Source: Anaerolineales bacterium UBA5797
GTDB lineage: Bacteria; Chloroflexota; Anaerolineae; Anaerolineales; Villigracilaceae
Direction of reading: 5' to 3'
Length of the DNA stretch: 56,880 nt
NCBI GenBank assembly: GCA_002418205.1
Contig: DIDP01000006.1
Span: 12,308 to 69,187 of the forward strand
Shown here: positions 1 to 6,734 of the stretch, in pieces
How the letters are laid out: every line of letters begins with the position of its first letter
How positions within the stretch are numbered: position 1 is the stretch's first letter
The notes under the pieces: generated by a model
The model's database searches: none
Told to the model about the DNA's origin: nothing
Seen by the model: the letters and a program-made list of their open reading frames with translations, nothing else
Translations under genes and position numbers: made by a program

Positions 1-195
1 CCCGCCGATGACGGAGCCAACGATCCCGCCTTCATCCTGCGCAACAAGGAACAGATCCGGGTCACGGGAAATCTTTTTTTCGATCTCTTTGGGCTCATCG
101 GAACGCCCGACACGCACCCCTCTCTCCATGTCCTCCCATAATTTACGCACTGCGAGGTAATCGTCGGGATAATGAAATTCGCGGATGGAAACCAT
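1..195 (-). CDS. GNAT-family N-acetyltransferase, N-terminal part (runs off the window)
   Basis: Only the first 65 codons are inside the window; the frame stays open to base 1. The peptide starts MVSIREFHYPDDY, contains the acidic helix LWEDMERG, and reaches a beta strand LFLVAQDEGGIVGSVIGG. This is the usual start of a GNAT fold up to the strand before the acetyl-CoA loop. GNAT enzymes move an acetyl group from acetyl-CoA to an amine; the substrate cannot be told here. The ATG lies 24 bases after the stop of the receiver-domain gene on the same strand, so it is probably the last gene of an hsp20-lon-receiver-GNAT transcript. The acetyl-CoA-binding motif is outside the window, so the family call rests on the N-terminal half only. 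Confidence 0.7.
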   Translation of the reverse strand, partial: MVSIREFHYPDDYLAVRKLWEDMERGVRVGRSDEPKEIEKKISRDPDLFLVAQDEGGIVGSVIGG

Positions 196-219
196 TTGGC
201 ACAAATAATGGAAGGACGG

Positions 220-567
220 TTATTCTTCTTTCAGCAACTTTATCAGTTCGTCAGGCATGAAGGGTTTGAGCAGAAAATGATCGGCGCCACACTTCAGGCA
301 TTCATCCCTGACGTTCAAGCCGGATGTCATGATGATCTCAATCTCTGCGAATTCAGGATCCCTGCGGATTCCCTTGACGATCTCCATTCCACTCTGCCTG
401 CCAAGATGAACATCCATGAGCAGAACATCAGGGGTTTCATTTCGGACCGCGGCGGGCACATCTGCATTGACATCTAGGGCCACCACCTCAAAGCCCTCCA
501 TTTTCAAGAGGGTTTGGAGAAGCGACACCATCGTGTGGTCATCTTCTGCTACCAGTACTTTTGGCAT
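220..567 (-). CDS. Stand-alone response regulator receiver protein
   Basis: A 115-residue single receiver domain with no output domain (CheY/Spo0F-like size). Acidic pocket E8-D9-D10, phospho-acceptor D52 in LLMDVHLG, the beta-4 MTSG segment and the conserved Lys of LLKPF are all present, so it should be phosphorylatable. The ATG at 567 (MPKVLVAEDD) begins exactly at the first receiver strand; longer in-frame readings only add residues from the lon frame. Its start lies inside lon (29-base overlap), implying translational coupling. No histidine kinase is adjacent, so the partner is unknown. Linkage to lon and hsp20 hints at a stress-related signalling role, which is inference. Confidence 0.88.
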   Translation of the reverse strand: MPKVLVAEDDHTMVSLLQTLLKMEGFEVVALDVNADVPAAVRNETPDVLLMDVHLGRQSGMEIVKGIRRDPEFAEIEIIMTSGLNVRDECLKCGADHFLLKPFMPDELIKLLKEE

Positions 568-3148
568 TTGTCTTTGTCTTCTTTTTCGATGAGGTTTTTG
601 ATTTTTCAGTCTTCTTCCCGGTGTTGTGGTCAGGCTCCAGGGCAGATGCCAGTACATCGTCAACCGTATCCGCATAGACAAACTTCATGGACTCCTTGAT
701 CTCGGCTGGGACATCGTCCAGGTCCTGTTCATTCCGTATCGGCAGAATGACAGTACGGAGTCCGTTCCGATGCGCGGCAAGCACCTTTTCCTTGACGCCG
801 CCAATGCGCAAAACCTGACCGCGCAGCGTAATTTCACCGGTCATGCCAACATGCGGTTTGACCTTGCGCCCGGAAGCCAGCGAAACAAGCGCAGTCGCGA
901 TGGTCACGCCGGCGGAGGGTCCATCCTTGGGCTGGGCGCCAGATGGGATATGAAGATGAATGTCGGATTTATTAAAGAATTCATCGTCCAATCCGAGTTT
1001 CCTGGCACGCGACCGAACAAAGGACAAAGCTGCGCGCGCTGATTCGTTCATCACGTTCCCGACAGAGCCGGTCACCTGAAAACCTTTATTACCCGGCATG
1101 CTGGTCGCCTCCACGAACAGCACATCGCCGCCGTAGGGAGTCCATGCCAGGCCGGGAACAACGCCCGGAATGGATGTGCGCCGATTCAATTCCTCCGTCG
1201 GGAGGAAGATCGGGTGGTCTAGGTATTCCTCCAGGCGTTCTGGCACGATCCTGGCTTTTTTGACCTTCCCCTCCGCGATCTTTGTACCCACTTTGCGACA
1301 CACAGCTCCGATCTTGCGCTCCAGGTTGCGAACGCCTGCCTCGCGCGTATATTCGCGGATGATCTTCCGCAACGCATCATCCGTGAAGGTCACTTCTTTT
1401 TCGCGCAGGCTGTTCTCACGGACCTGGCGCGGAATGAGATACCCCTTCGCAATCGAGATCTTTTCATTCTCGGTATATCCGGAAAGATAGATGATCTCCA
1501 TGCGGTCACGCAACGGACCGGGGATGGTCTCAAGGGTATTTGCAGTTGTGATGAAGAAGACCTGCGAAAGATCGTAGGCAACTTCGAGATAGTTATCCCG
1601 AAATTCGCCGTTCTGCTCCGGATCAAGGACCTCGAGCAACGCAGAAGCCGGGTCGCCGTGAAAATCGAACGTCAATTTATCGATCTCATCCAGCATGAAA
1701 ACCGGATTTTTCGATTCGATCCGCCGAAGCGCCTGCAGGATGCGCCCGGGCATGGAACCGATATACGTCCGGCGATGACCACGGATCTCCGCCTCATCGC
1801 GCACGCCGCCAAGCGAGGCGCGAACGAACTTGCGCCCCATTGCCCGCGCAATGGACTGTCCCAACGAGGTCTTGCCGACGCCCGGAGGACCGACAAAGCA
1901 CAGGATCACGCCTTCGCGCTCGCGGCGGATCGCGTCGTCACTGGGCGGCTTGATCTCGTCCTTGCGGTCGAGGCGCAGTTTTCGAATGGCAAGAAACTCA
2001 AGGATGCGCTCCTTGACATCCTCCAGACCATAATGGTCTTTGTCCAAAATTACGCGGGCATGTTTGATATCAAGGTTGTCATCCGTGGCAACAGACCAAG
2101 GGATAGAAACCAGCCAGTCCAGATAGGTGCGGATGACCCCATACTCAGCCGCGGCTGTGGGTAAACGGGACAGGCGTTCCAACTCCCGATTTGCCTGCTT
2201 CGCCGCCTCCTCGGGCATCTTCGCCTCTTCGATCTTTTTACGGAACTCGTCTACTTCTGCAGCCTGCTCATCGCGTTCCCCCAATTCCTTCTGGATCGCC
2301 TTCATCTGCTCGCGCAGGAAATATTCCCGTTGCACCTTCTCGATCTCACCGCGCGCTTCATTCTGGATCTTCTGCCCCAACTGCAATACTTCCGCTTCGC
2401 GCACGAGCAGACCGATCAACTTCTTCAGCTTTTCGGCCACGGAATCGATCTCAAGGATCTGCTGGGCATCCGTCAGGTCCATGCGCTGGAAGTTCGCGAT
2501 GGTATAGGCGGTTTGGAGCGCATCCTCCACCGAAGTAATGGATGCGACCAACTCTTCGGGGAAGGATGGGATCATTTGTGTGATCTGATGGAACAGGTCA
2601 CGCGCATTGCGGGCGAGTGCATCGATCTCAAGCCCCTCCTCGACCAACTCGGGCGCAAGGATGACCTTCGCCTGCAGATAGGGCTCCTCGGCAACAAACT
2701 CCCCCACCTTGAACCTGTCCATACCCTGGACCAATAGGCGAACCGTGCCGTCAGGGGCGCGCAACAGACGATGAACGGTGGCAATCGTCCCCACTTTATA
2801 AAGATCCGCCGGACCGGGCGTTTCCAGTTCGGGGTTCAGGGATGTCACCAGCCCGACCAGCTTGTCCCCACCGACAACGTCATCCACCAATTTGATCGAA
2901 CGCGGCTGCCCCACCGTAAGCGGGACCGCGGTCTGAGGATAGACGACCACCCCGCGCAGGGGCAGGATCGGCAGGACATCCGGATATTTCACCGAGTTTT
3001 CCTTATCCGATTGTTCCGCATCATTCGAGTCTTTTTTCTGAATCCGTGAAAACATGGAGGGAGCCATAAGCCCCAGGAGATCCTCGTCGGCCTCTTCAAG
3101 CCAACGAAACAGATCACCGTAACTGGATTGCCATCGGGAAGCGGGCAT
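539..3148 (-). CDS. lon: ATP-dependent Lon protease (LonA type)
   Basis: Cytoplasmic AAA+ serine protease that unfolds and degrades damaged and regulatory proteins. The 869 residues carry the LAN substrate domain (from about residue 58), a helical stretch, Walker A GPPGVGKTS near residue 420, Walker B (FMLDEIDK), and a C-terminal protease domain with catalytic Ser745 in PKDGPSAG and Lys788 in GGVKEK. Two unusual ends are visible: an N-terminal extension of about 57 residues before the canonical LPILPLRGVVVYP segment, and a Lys/Thr/Ser-rich tail of about 25 residues. The ATG is 2 bases after the hsp20 stop without a strong ribosome site, so translation is either coupled or starts at Met28 or Met32. 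Neighbours are small heat-shock protein upstream and a receiver domain overlapping its 3' end. Confidence 0.97.
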   Translation of the reverse strand: MPASRWQSSYGDLFRWLEEADEDLLGLMAPSMFSRIQKKDSNDAEQSDKENSVKYPDVLPILPLRGVVVYPQTAVPLTVGQPRSIKLVDDVVGGDKLVGLVTSLNPELETPGPADLYKVGTIATVHRLLRAPDGTVRLLVQGMDRFKVGEFVAEEPYLQAKVILAPELVEEGLEIDALARNARDLFHQITQMIPSFPEELVASITSVEDALQTAYTIANFQRMDLTDAQQILEIDSVAEKLKKLIGLLVREAEVLQLGQKIQNEARGEIEKVQREYFLREQMKAIQKELGERDEQAAEVDEFRKKIEEAKMPEEAAKQANRELERLSRLPTAAAEYGVIRTYLDWLVSIPWSVATDDNLDIKHARVILDKDHYGLEDVKERILEFLAIRKLRLDRKDEIKPPSDDAIRREREGVILCFVGPPGVGKTSLGQSIARAMGRKFVRASLGGVRDEAEIRGHRRTYIGSMPGRILQALRRIESKNPVFMLDEIDKLTFDFHGDPASALLEVLDPEQNGEFRDNYLEVAYDLSQVFFITTANTLETIPGPLRDRMEIIYLSGYTENEKISIAKGYLIPRQVRENSLREKEVTFTDDALRKIIREYTREAGVRNLERKIGAVCRKVGTKIAEGKVKKARIVPERLEEYLDHPIFLPTEELNRRTSIPGVVPGLAWTPYGGDVLFVEATSMPGNKGFQVTGSVGNVMNESARAALSFVRSRARKLGLDDEFFNKSDIHLHIPSGAQPKDGPSAGVTIATALVSLASGRKVKPHVGMTGEITLRGQVLRIGGVKEKVLAAHRNGLRTVILPIRNEQDLDDVPAEIKESMKFVYADTVDDVLASALEPDHNTGKKTEKSKTSSKKKTKTNAKSTGSRR

Positions 3149-3150
3149 GT

Positions 3151-3537
3151 TTATATATCCGTTTTCTTCCTGGGGAGATGAATGGTAAGAAATCCATCCT
3201 TATATTCCGCACTGACATTCTCAGAATCGATGCTAGCAGGCAACTCGATGCCCACAGAAAATTTTCCAAAGGGGATTTCCATTTGATGATAGGCGCGCCG
3301 CTCTGAAGAATCGGAACGACCGCCGGTGACGATCAGTGTATTTTCCTGCAACAGGACTTCTATATCTTCATCCTTCAACCCCGCAATCTCGAGCCTTACG
3401 ACAAAACTGTCTTCCGTTTCATACACGTCCGTCGGCGGACGCCAAACATTCGAACGGACCCGCCAACTGACCGCGCTGTAGACGTCGCGGTGGGTTTCCA
3501 CCAATACCGGTATTGACTTTCTAACGATCGTGGGCAT
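3151..3537 (-). CDS. Small heat-shock protein (Hsp20/alpha-crystallin family)
   Basis: A 128-residue holdase chaperone that binds unfolding proteins and hands them to refolding or proteolysis. The alpha-crystallin domain runs from about residue 30 (PPTDVYETEDSFVVRLEIAG) to 120, with the ELPASID turn and GFLTIHLPRKK end typical of the family. The C-terminus lacks an obvious I-x-I/V tail beyond HLPRKKTDI. The ATG at 3537 (MPTIVRK) sits 8 bases after AAGGAAG; a TTG two codons upstream is less well placed. It is the first gene of the set with lon 2 bases downstream, a functionally sensible pairing of holdase and protease. No CIRCE-type inverted repeat was recognised upstream. Confidence 0.93.
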   Translation of the reverse strand: MPTIVRKSIPVLVETHRDVYSAVSWRVRSNVWRPPTDVYETEDSFVVRLEIAGLKDEDIEVLLQENTLIVTGGRSDSSERRAYHQMEIPFGKFSVGIELPASIDSENVSAEYKDGFLTIHLPRKKTDI

Positions 3538-3594
3538 ATCCAACTTCCTTCTCTTTCCGTGCCATCACATTGAATGAAGACCTGTCGAGACGAG

Positions 3595-3640
3595 CGCCCC
3601 TGGCGGGATTCGAACCCACAACCAACAGGTTAGAAGAATC
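3595..3640 (-). other. Displaced 3' half of a tRNA-Arg (candidate attachment-site remnant)
   Basis: On the minus strand this reads as the anticodon-loop segment CTTCTAA, a T arm GTGGG-TTCGAAT-CCCGC with a 5-bp stem, then CAGGGGC and a G discriminator. There is no D arm or 5' half. CAGGGGC pairs perfectly (7 Watson-Crick pairs) with the 5' acceptor strand GCCCCTG of the intact tRNA-Arg 900 bp upstream, better than that gene's own 3' strand CGGGGGC (one G-T pair). This is what integration into the tRNA 3' half leaves behind. A decayed second tRNA gene is the alternative. Confidence 0.6.
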
Positions 3641-3972
3641 TGGGGCGCAGTGAATATTCTGTCAAATTGGAATTATACTTCCAATATGTCCTTTCACTCA
3701 GCTAAAACAGGGCTTTTCTTCCAATATTTCCAATCTCTCAAATAAGTTCTATTCAATTAGCCCTACTATTGTCCTACTTTTTCATTCTCCCAACCCGATC
3801 TAGTATTATTAACAAGAATTCTCTACTGAGAATTGGAATCCTCACATTCAGCAATGCGCGCTTAGTTTACCATTCATTTAACGCATCAGCATTTGTGTCA
3901 AACAGATAAGCACATTCAAAATCTCTTTCTGTTGCTCTAAATCAGAGAAATACACCAAGAGAAGTATCAAGA
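3641..3972. other. AT-rich gene-free stretch inside the tRNA-Arg islet
   Basis: About 330 bases with visibly lower GC than the flanks and no credible open frame. It holds one copy of the 20-bp repeat (3759-3778) and short repeated CTTCCAATAT words near 3680 and 3720. It separates the HNH gene from the displaced tRNA 3' half and may be the decayed body of a mobile element. Confidence 0.5.
3759..3778 (+). repeat. 20-bp direct repeat, copy 1
   Basis: AGCCCTACTATTGTCCTACT, identical to the copy at 4413-4432. Read on the minus strand it contains two AGTAGG hexamers 11 bp apart, the layout of arm-type recombinase binding sites. It lies about 195 bp beyond the HNH stop codon. Confidence 0.85.
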
Positions 3973-4407
3973 CTATCCAGTGAACCAGCCTCTTTCCTTC
4001 GCGGTCTTCCTTCGGTGGCAATTGCAACACAACACCTGACATCGAATTATTTCCTTCTCAATTCTTTTTATGGAAACTCCATCTGCAACAAGTCGTGAAA
4101 CGGCAGCATCTTTCCCATTGACATGATCAAAGTCCAAAACGATGGGGTCACTTTCACCACAAATGCAACATGGATGACTTGAAAGATATTCCCAAACGTA
4201 TTTCCGAGCCTCTTGTCGTGCCTGTTCCTTATGGAACATCACATTTTGGATATGCGCATCTTTATTGTTTTCGTACCAGCCCCGCGATCTGCGTGCAGTA
4301 CATGACTTGCAGACGGCATGGCGTTTATTTCTAACAGTATTTTTCCAAGGAAATTCATCCATTGGCTTTTCTTGATGGCATTTTGTACAAATTTTTGTGG
4401 TCCGCAT
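3973..4407 (-). CDS. HNH endonuclease domain protein
   Basis: A 144-residue protein with two zinc-binding modules. The first is C7xxC10...C33xxC36. The HNH core has C80/C83 (PCCICGESDP), the D-F-D-H metal motif at 92-95 (LDFDHVNG), and the closing CQVLCCNCHRRK near 123-134. HNH proteins cut DNA, often in phages, introns and mobile elements. The gene is alone between the tRNA-Arg and the displaced tRNA 3' half; the 20-bp repeat ends 5 bases before its ATG, so AGGG of the repeat may serve as the ribosome site. No integrase is present. It could be the cargo of a small integrating element or a free-standing homing-type nuclease. Codon use is more AT-rich than the neighbouring genes. Confidence 0.8.
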   Translation of the reverse strand: MRTTKICTKCHQEKPMDEFPWKNTVRNKRHAVCKSCTARRSRGWYENNKDAHIQNVMFHKEQARQEARKYVWEYLSSHPCCICGESDPIVLDFDHVNGKDAAVSRLVADGVSIKRIEKEIIRCQVLCCNCHRRKTAKERGWFTG

Positions 4408-4412
4408 TGTTA

Positions 4413-4432
4413 AGCCCTACTATTGTCCTACT
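4413..4432 (+). repeat. 20-bp direct repeat, copy 2
   Basis: Identical to 3759-3778 (654 bp apart). It lies directly upstream of the HNH start codon on that gene's sense strand, so it could also act in its expression. Confidence 0.85.
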
Positions 4433-4441
4433 CGCAGAATC

Positions 4442-4472
4442 GACACCGCCATATCTGGGATATGGCGGTGTC
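4442..4472. terminator. Perfect 14-bp hairpin downstream of tRNA-Arg
   Basis: GACACCGCCATATC (4442-4455), loop TGG, then its exact complement (4459-4472). It follows the tRNA 3' end by 18 bases in the direction of tRNA transcription. There is no U-run, so it may be a processing or factor-assisted stop signal rather than a classical terminator. Confidence 0.5.
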
Positions 4473-4490
4473 ATCTGCCGTACATCTAGG

Positions 4491-4563
4491 CGCCCCCGCC
4501 GAGATTCGAACTCGGAACCAACAGCTTAGAAGGCTGGTGCTCTGTCCATTGAGCTACAGGGGC
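4491..4563 (-). tRNA. tRNA-Arg (anticodon TCT)
   Basis: 73 nt without an encoded CCA. Acceptor 5' GCCCCTG (4563-4557) pairs with 3' CGGGGGC (4498-4492) with one G-T pair. Also seen are a D arm starting TAGCTCAATGG, anticodon stem CAGC/GCTG around loop CTTCTAA (anticodon TCT, reads AGA), and T arm CCGAG-TTCGAAT-CTCGG. A second 3' half matching this gene's 5' half lies at 3595-3640, suggesting the 3' half here was supplied by an integrating element. Confidence 0.93.
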
Positions 4564-4619
4564 ATCCTGACACAATTGTATTACGTCCTTGCAAATGAAG
4601 CAAACCATCCCCCGATGCT

Positions 4620-5054
4620 TCAGTTCGTAACGGGTCTGATTCCCTTATACACGCGTGCCCCGCTCAACGTGCGCAAGATCGTCACTGCCGGACGCCCCAA
4701 ACGTTCGCCCATTTCGTTCGAGTTCAAGGGCGTATTCCCGTTCGTCAGAAAAAGCCGGAAGACAGCCTCCACCAGGGCAGTCTGTTCGGTCAGAAAATCG
4801 GGCTGGACCGCGCAATGAGACATCAAGGCGTGCTGCACACCTTCCACCGGCTTGACCTCGGCAGTTGCCGGGTCGATCCAATCGATGGTCTGACCTTCGT
4901 CCACGTTCGCGAAGATCGCCTGATGCTCGCTGCACAACAGGGACCGCAGATACACATGCCAATCACGTTCATTCTTCTTCCACCAATCAAAGTCAATATG
5001 AAACGGGGTCTCTACTGTTGGTTTAACGAGGCTGATTCGTTTGCCTTCGGACAT
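4620..5054 (-). CDS. Conserved-looking hypothetical protein with C-terminal winged-helix-like end
   Basis: A 144-residue soluble protein that I do not recognise. The N-terminal half is rich in Trp and acidic residues (IDFDWWKKNERDWHVYLRSL, QTIDWIDPATAEVKPV). The C-terminal half (about 92-140) looks helix-turn-helix-like: LVEAVFRLFL, NSNEMGERLGRPAVTILRTL, then a strand VYKGIRPV. The ATG at 5054 has AGGAG 10 bases upstream; a TTG two codons earlier is too close to it. It starts 13 bases after the stop of the 520-residue gene, so the two are very likely co-transcribed and act together. A regulatory or DNA-binding role is suggested only by the helix pattern. Confidence 0.7.
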   Translation of the reverse strand: MSEGKRISLVKPTVETPFHIDFDWWKKNERDWHVYLRSLLCSEHQAIFANVDEGQTIDWIDPATAEVKPVEGVQHALMSHCAVQPDFLTEQTALVEAVFRLFLTNGNTPLNSNEMGERLGRPAVTILRTLSGARVYKGIRPVTN

Positions 5055-5067
5055 TATCAATTCACTC

Positions 5068-6630
5068 CTACTCGCTCAGTCTGAAATGCAGGTCGCCGAC
5101 GTGGGTGATTTCGGGCTTGCTTGCCAGCAATGCAAACAATGGCGCGGGCGGGACTCTCCTCACAATATTTATCGCTGAATATAACTCCTGGGCATGGACG
5201 TGTCCTTGCGGGGTCAATTTGGACATCTCACGCACCATGTTCACAACGAGTTTTTCAAAGGGCTGCTTCTTTTCCTGCATCCAAAGCTGGTCCACAGCTT
5301 CAAAGGACGGGACCACAAAAGCCATGCGATCGTTGAACTCCGCCGAAATGGTCTGCTTCAACATGGCGAACACCACGCCGCCATCCGCCCCCACAATGAC
5401 CGTGCGCACCCAATCCTTCGTGGAGCGATAGGTCTGCGCCTCGATGATCACCTCTCCGGGATTCTCGCTGCGGCGGATTCGCACCAGACTGCCCGGCATC
5501 AAGCCGTTGTCGTTATACCAATCGCGCAAGCCGGATACATAGCCATGTTCGCGCACAACCCATCCGGGCATCTTCTTATCCGTTTTGCCATCCACCAGGG
5601 TGAAGCGGACGCGCGGCGATTCATAAGCGGTCGGGAAGAAGGGCAGCAACCGTTTCGATAACGGCAGAGTCCCTGCGCGCAAATGGGGATAGATCAACGC
5701 AAAAGTGACTTCATCGGCTTCAGCGTCCACATTCGGCGCCACATCGCTCAGCTCGTCATCCAGTTCCCGCTCCAATCCCAGCATCTGATCATCGATGACA
5801 GACGGGTCGTATTCGATCTTTGAATAATTCAGGAACACCGGCACTTCGCGCACTTCCTGCGGCTCGAGTCTGTACAAGCACCACAACACCTTGCCCGCCG
5901 GTCCCACTTCGTCAAAGCGTTCATCCTCCTGCAATGCAAGATTCAACGAGAACTCGGTCAGCTTGGGATTTGCGCCCTCGGGCAGGGATACGTCTTTAAG
6001 CAGGTCAGATGTGGGAAGCGGTTCGCCTCCCGCCATGTCCAAAACTGCCTCCGCTAAATTGAGATTCCCCACATTGACGTCCACCAGCAGAGCGCGTGGG
6101 AACCAGCGACCTGCGATCCGAACGAGACCCTCATCCGCCTGGAATGCCGCCTCAAGTTTTTTCTCCAGTGCCTTGCCATGCGAGCGCAGAACAGCGTCGA
6201 GATCGAACTCGCTCTCTTCAACGGAGGCAGGCTCCTCGTTCAGACCATGATTCGAGAGTCTCGATGCAAAAAAGCGTTCGGCGCCATCATCCAACTGAAC
6301 TGTCAATACATCGAATTCGCCGACCTCGGGATTGTTGCCCGCGCGCCCCGCAGTCACCTTGCCGTGCTTCCAGTCCAACGCCGGGAAGACAAGATCGTCA
6401 CCAACCTGATAGTTTTCCTTGGGGAGATACAGTTTGCCGCCCGCCTGACGCCGATTCTGTTCTGCAACCTGCTCGGCACGCACATGCTCTGAGATCAACA
6501 CTGCAACCAGTTCACGCACTGTGAGCGGAGATTCGGTTTCAAATAAGTAGTTGTGTAGGTATTCGACATCCTGTCGGTTAATCTGAAAATTATTCCAGTA
6601 TTCTGGAGAAGTGAATTTATCGCCTGCCAT
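5068..6630 (-). CDS. Hypothetical protein, 520 residues, unrecognised family
   Basis: No signal peptide or membrane segment is visible. The first 60 residues (DVEYLHNYLFETESPLTVRELVAVLISEHV) resemble a winged-helix-like module. Residues 70-130 contain a small beta domain (YQVGDDLVFPALDWKHGKV, GEFDVLTVQLDDGAERFFAS). The middle is acidic (DDELSDVAPNVDAEADEVTF). The last 150 residues have mixed alpha/beta character with a loop SLVRIRRSENPGEVIIEAQT. The ATG at 6630 follows AAGG and is preceded by a TATAAT element at 6683-6688. It forms a two-gene unit with the 144-residue protein downstream and is divergent from the YqeC-MocA gene. Function unknown. Confidence 0.75.
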   Translation of the reverse strand: MAGDKFTSPEYWNNFQINRQDVEYLHNYLFETESPLTVRELVAVLISEHVRAEQVAEQNRRQAGGKLYLPKENYQVGDDLVFPALDWKHGKVTAGRAGNNPEVGEFDVLTVQLDDGAERFFASRLSNHGLNEEPASVEESEFDLDAVLRSHGKALEKKLEAAFQADEGLVRIAGRWFPRALLVDVNVGNLNLAEAVLDMAGGEPLPTSDLLKDVSLPEGANPKLTEFSLNLALQEDERFDEVGPAGKVLWCLYRLEPQEVREVPVFLNYSKIEYDPSVIDDQMLGLERELDDELSDVAPNVDAEADEVTFALIYPHLRAGTLPLSKRLLPFFPTAYESPRVRFTLVDGKTDKKMPGWVVREHGYVSGLRDWYNDNGLMPGSLVRIRRSENPGEVIIEAQTYRSTKDWVRTVIVGADGGVVFAMLKQTISAEFNDRMAFVVPSFEAVDQLWMQEKKQPFEKLVVNMVREMSKLTPQGHVHAQELYSAINIVRRVPPAPLFALLASKPEITHVGDLHFRLSE

Positions 6631-6682
6631 TCCTATGCCTTAACGTGATCTTATATGTACACTCCGGTGAACGGAGCGGGAT

Positions 6683-6688
6683 TATTAT
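6683..6688 (-). promoter_or_regulatory. Candidate -10 element for the 520-residue hypothetical gene
   Basis: TATAAT on the minus strand 53 bases upstream of the ATG at 6630. The leader between them contains a short inverted repeat CTCCG...CGGAG. No convincing -35 was seen. Confidence 0.45.
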
Positions 6689-6721
6689 ACCTTACTTGTG
6701 AGGGACGAAAGGCGCAGGATG

Positions 6722-6727
6722 TATAAT
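6722..6727 (+). promoter_or_regulatory. Candidate -10 element, probably giving a leaderless yqeC-mocA mRNA
   Basis: TATAAT ends 7 bases before the ATG at 6735, which would put the transcription start at or next to the start codon. No ribosome site fits between. The match to the -10 consensus is perfect but no good -35 at 17 bp was found. Confidence 0.45.
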
Positions 6728-6734
6728 CGCAGGC

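Noticed and set aside
3595..3648. A complete small tRNA lacking a D arm, suggested by GCGCCCC and GGGGCGC ends
   Set aside because: That pairing leaves two unpaired bases between the T stem and the acceptor, whereas the normal register gives CAGGGGC matching the other tRNA's 5' half; a fragment is the better reading.
4442..4472. Hairpin as an integron attC-like site
   Set aside because: A simple perfect 14-bp stem without the R/L box layout, and no integron integrase; a tRNA transcript end signal is simpler.
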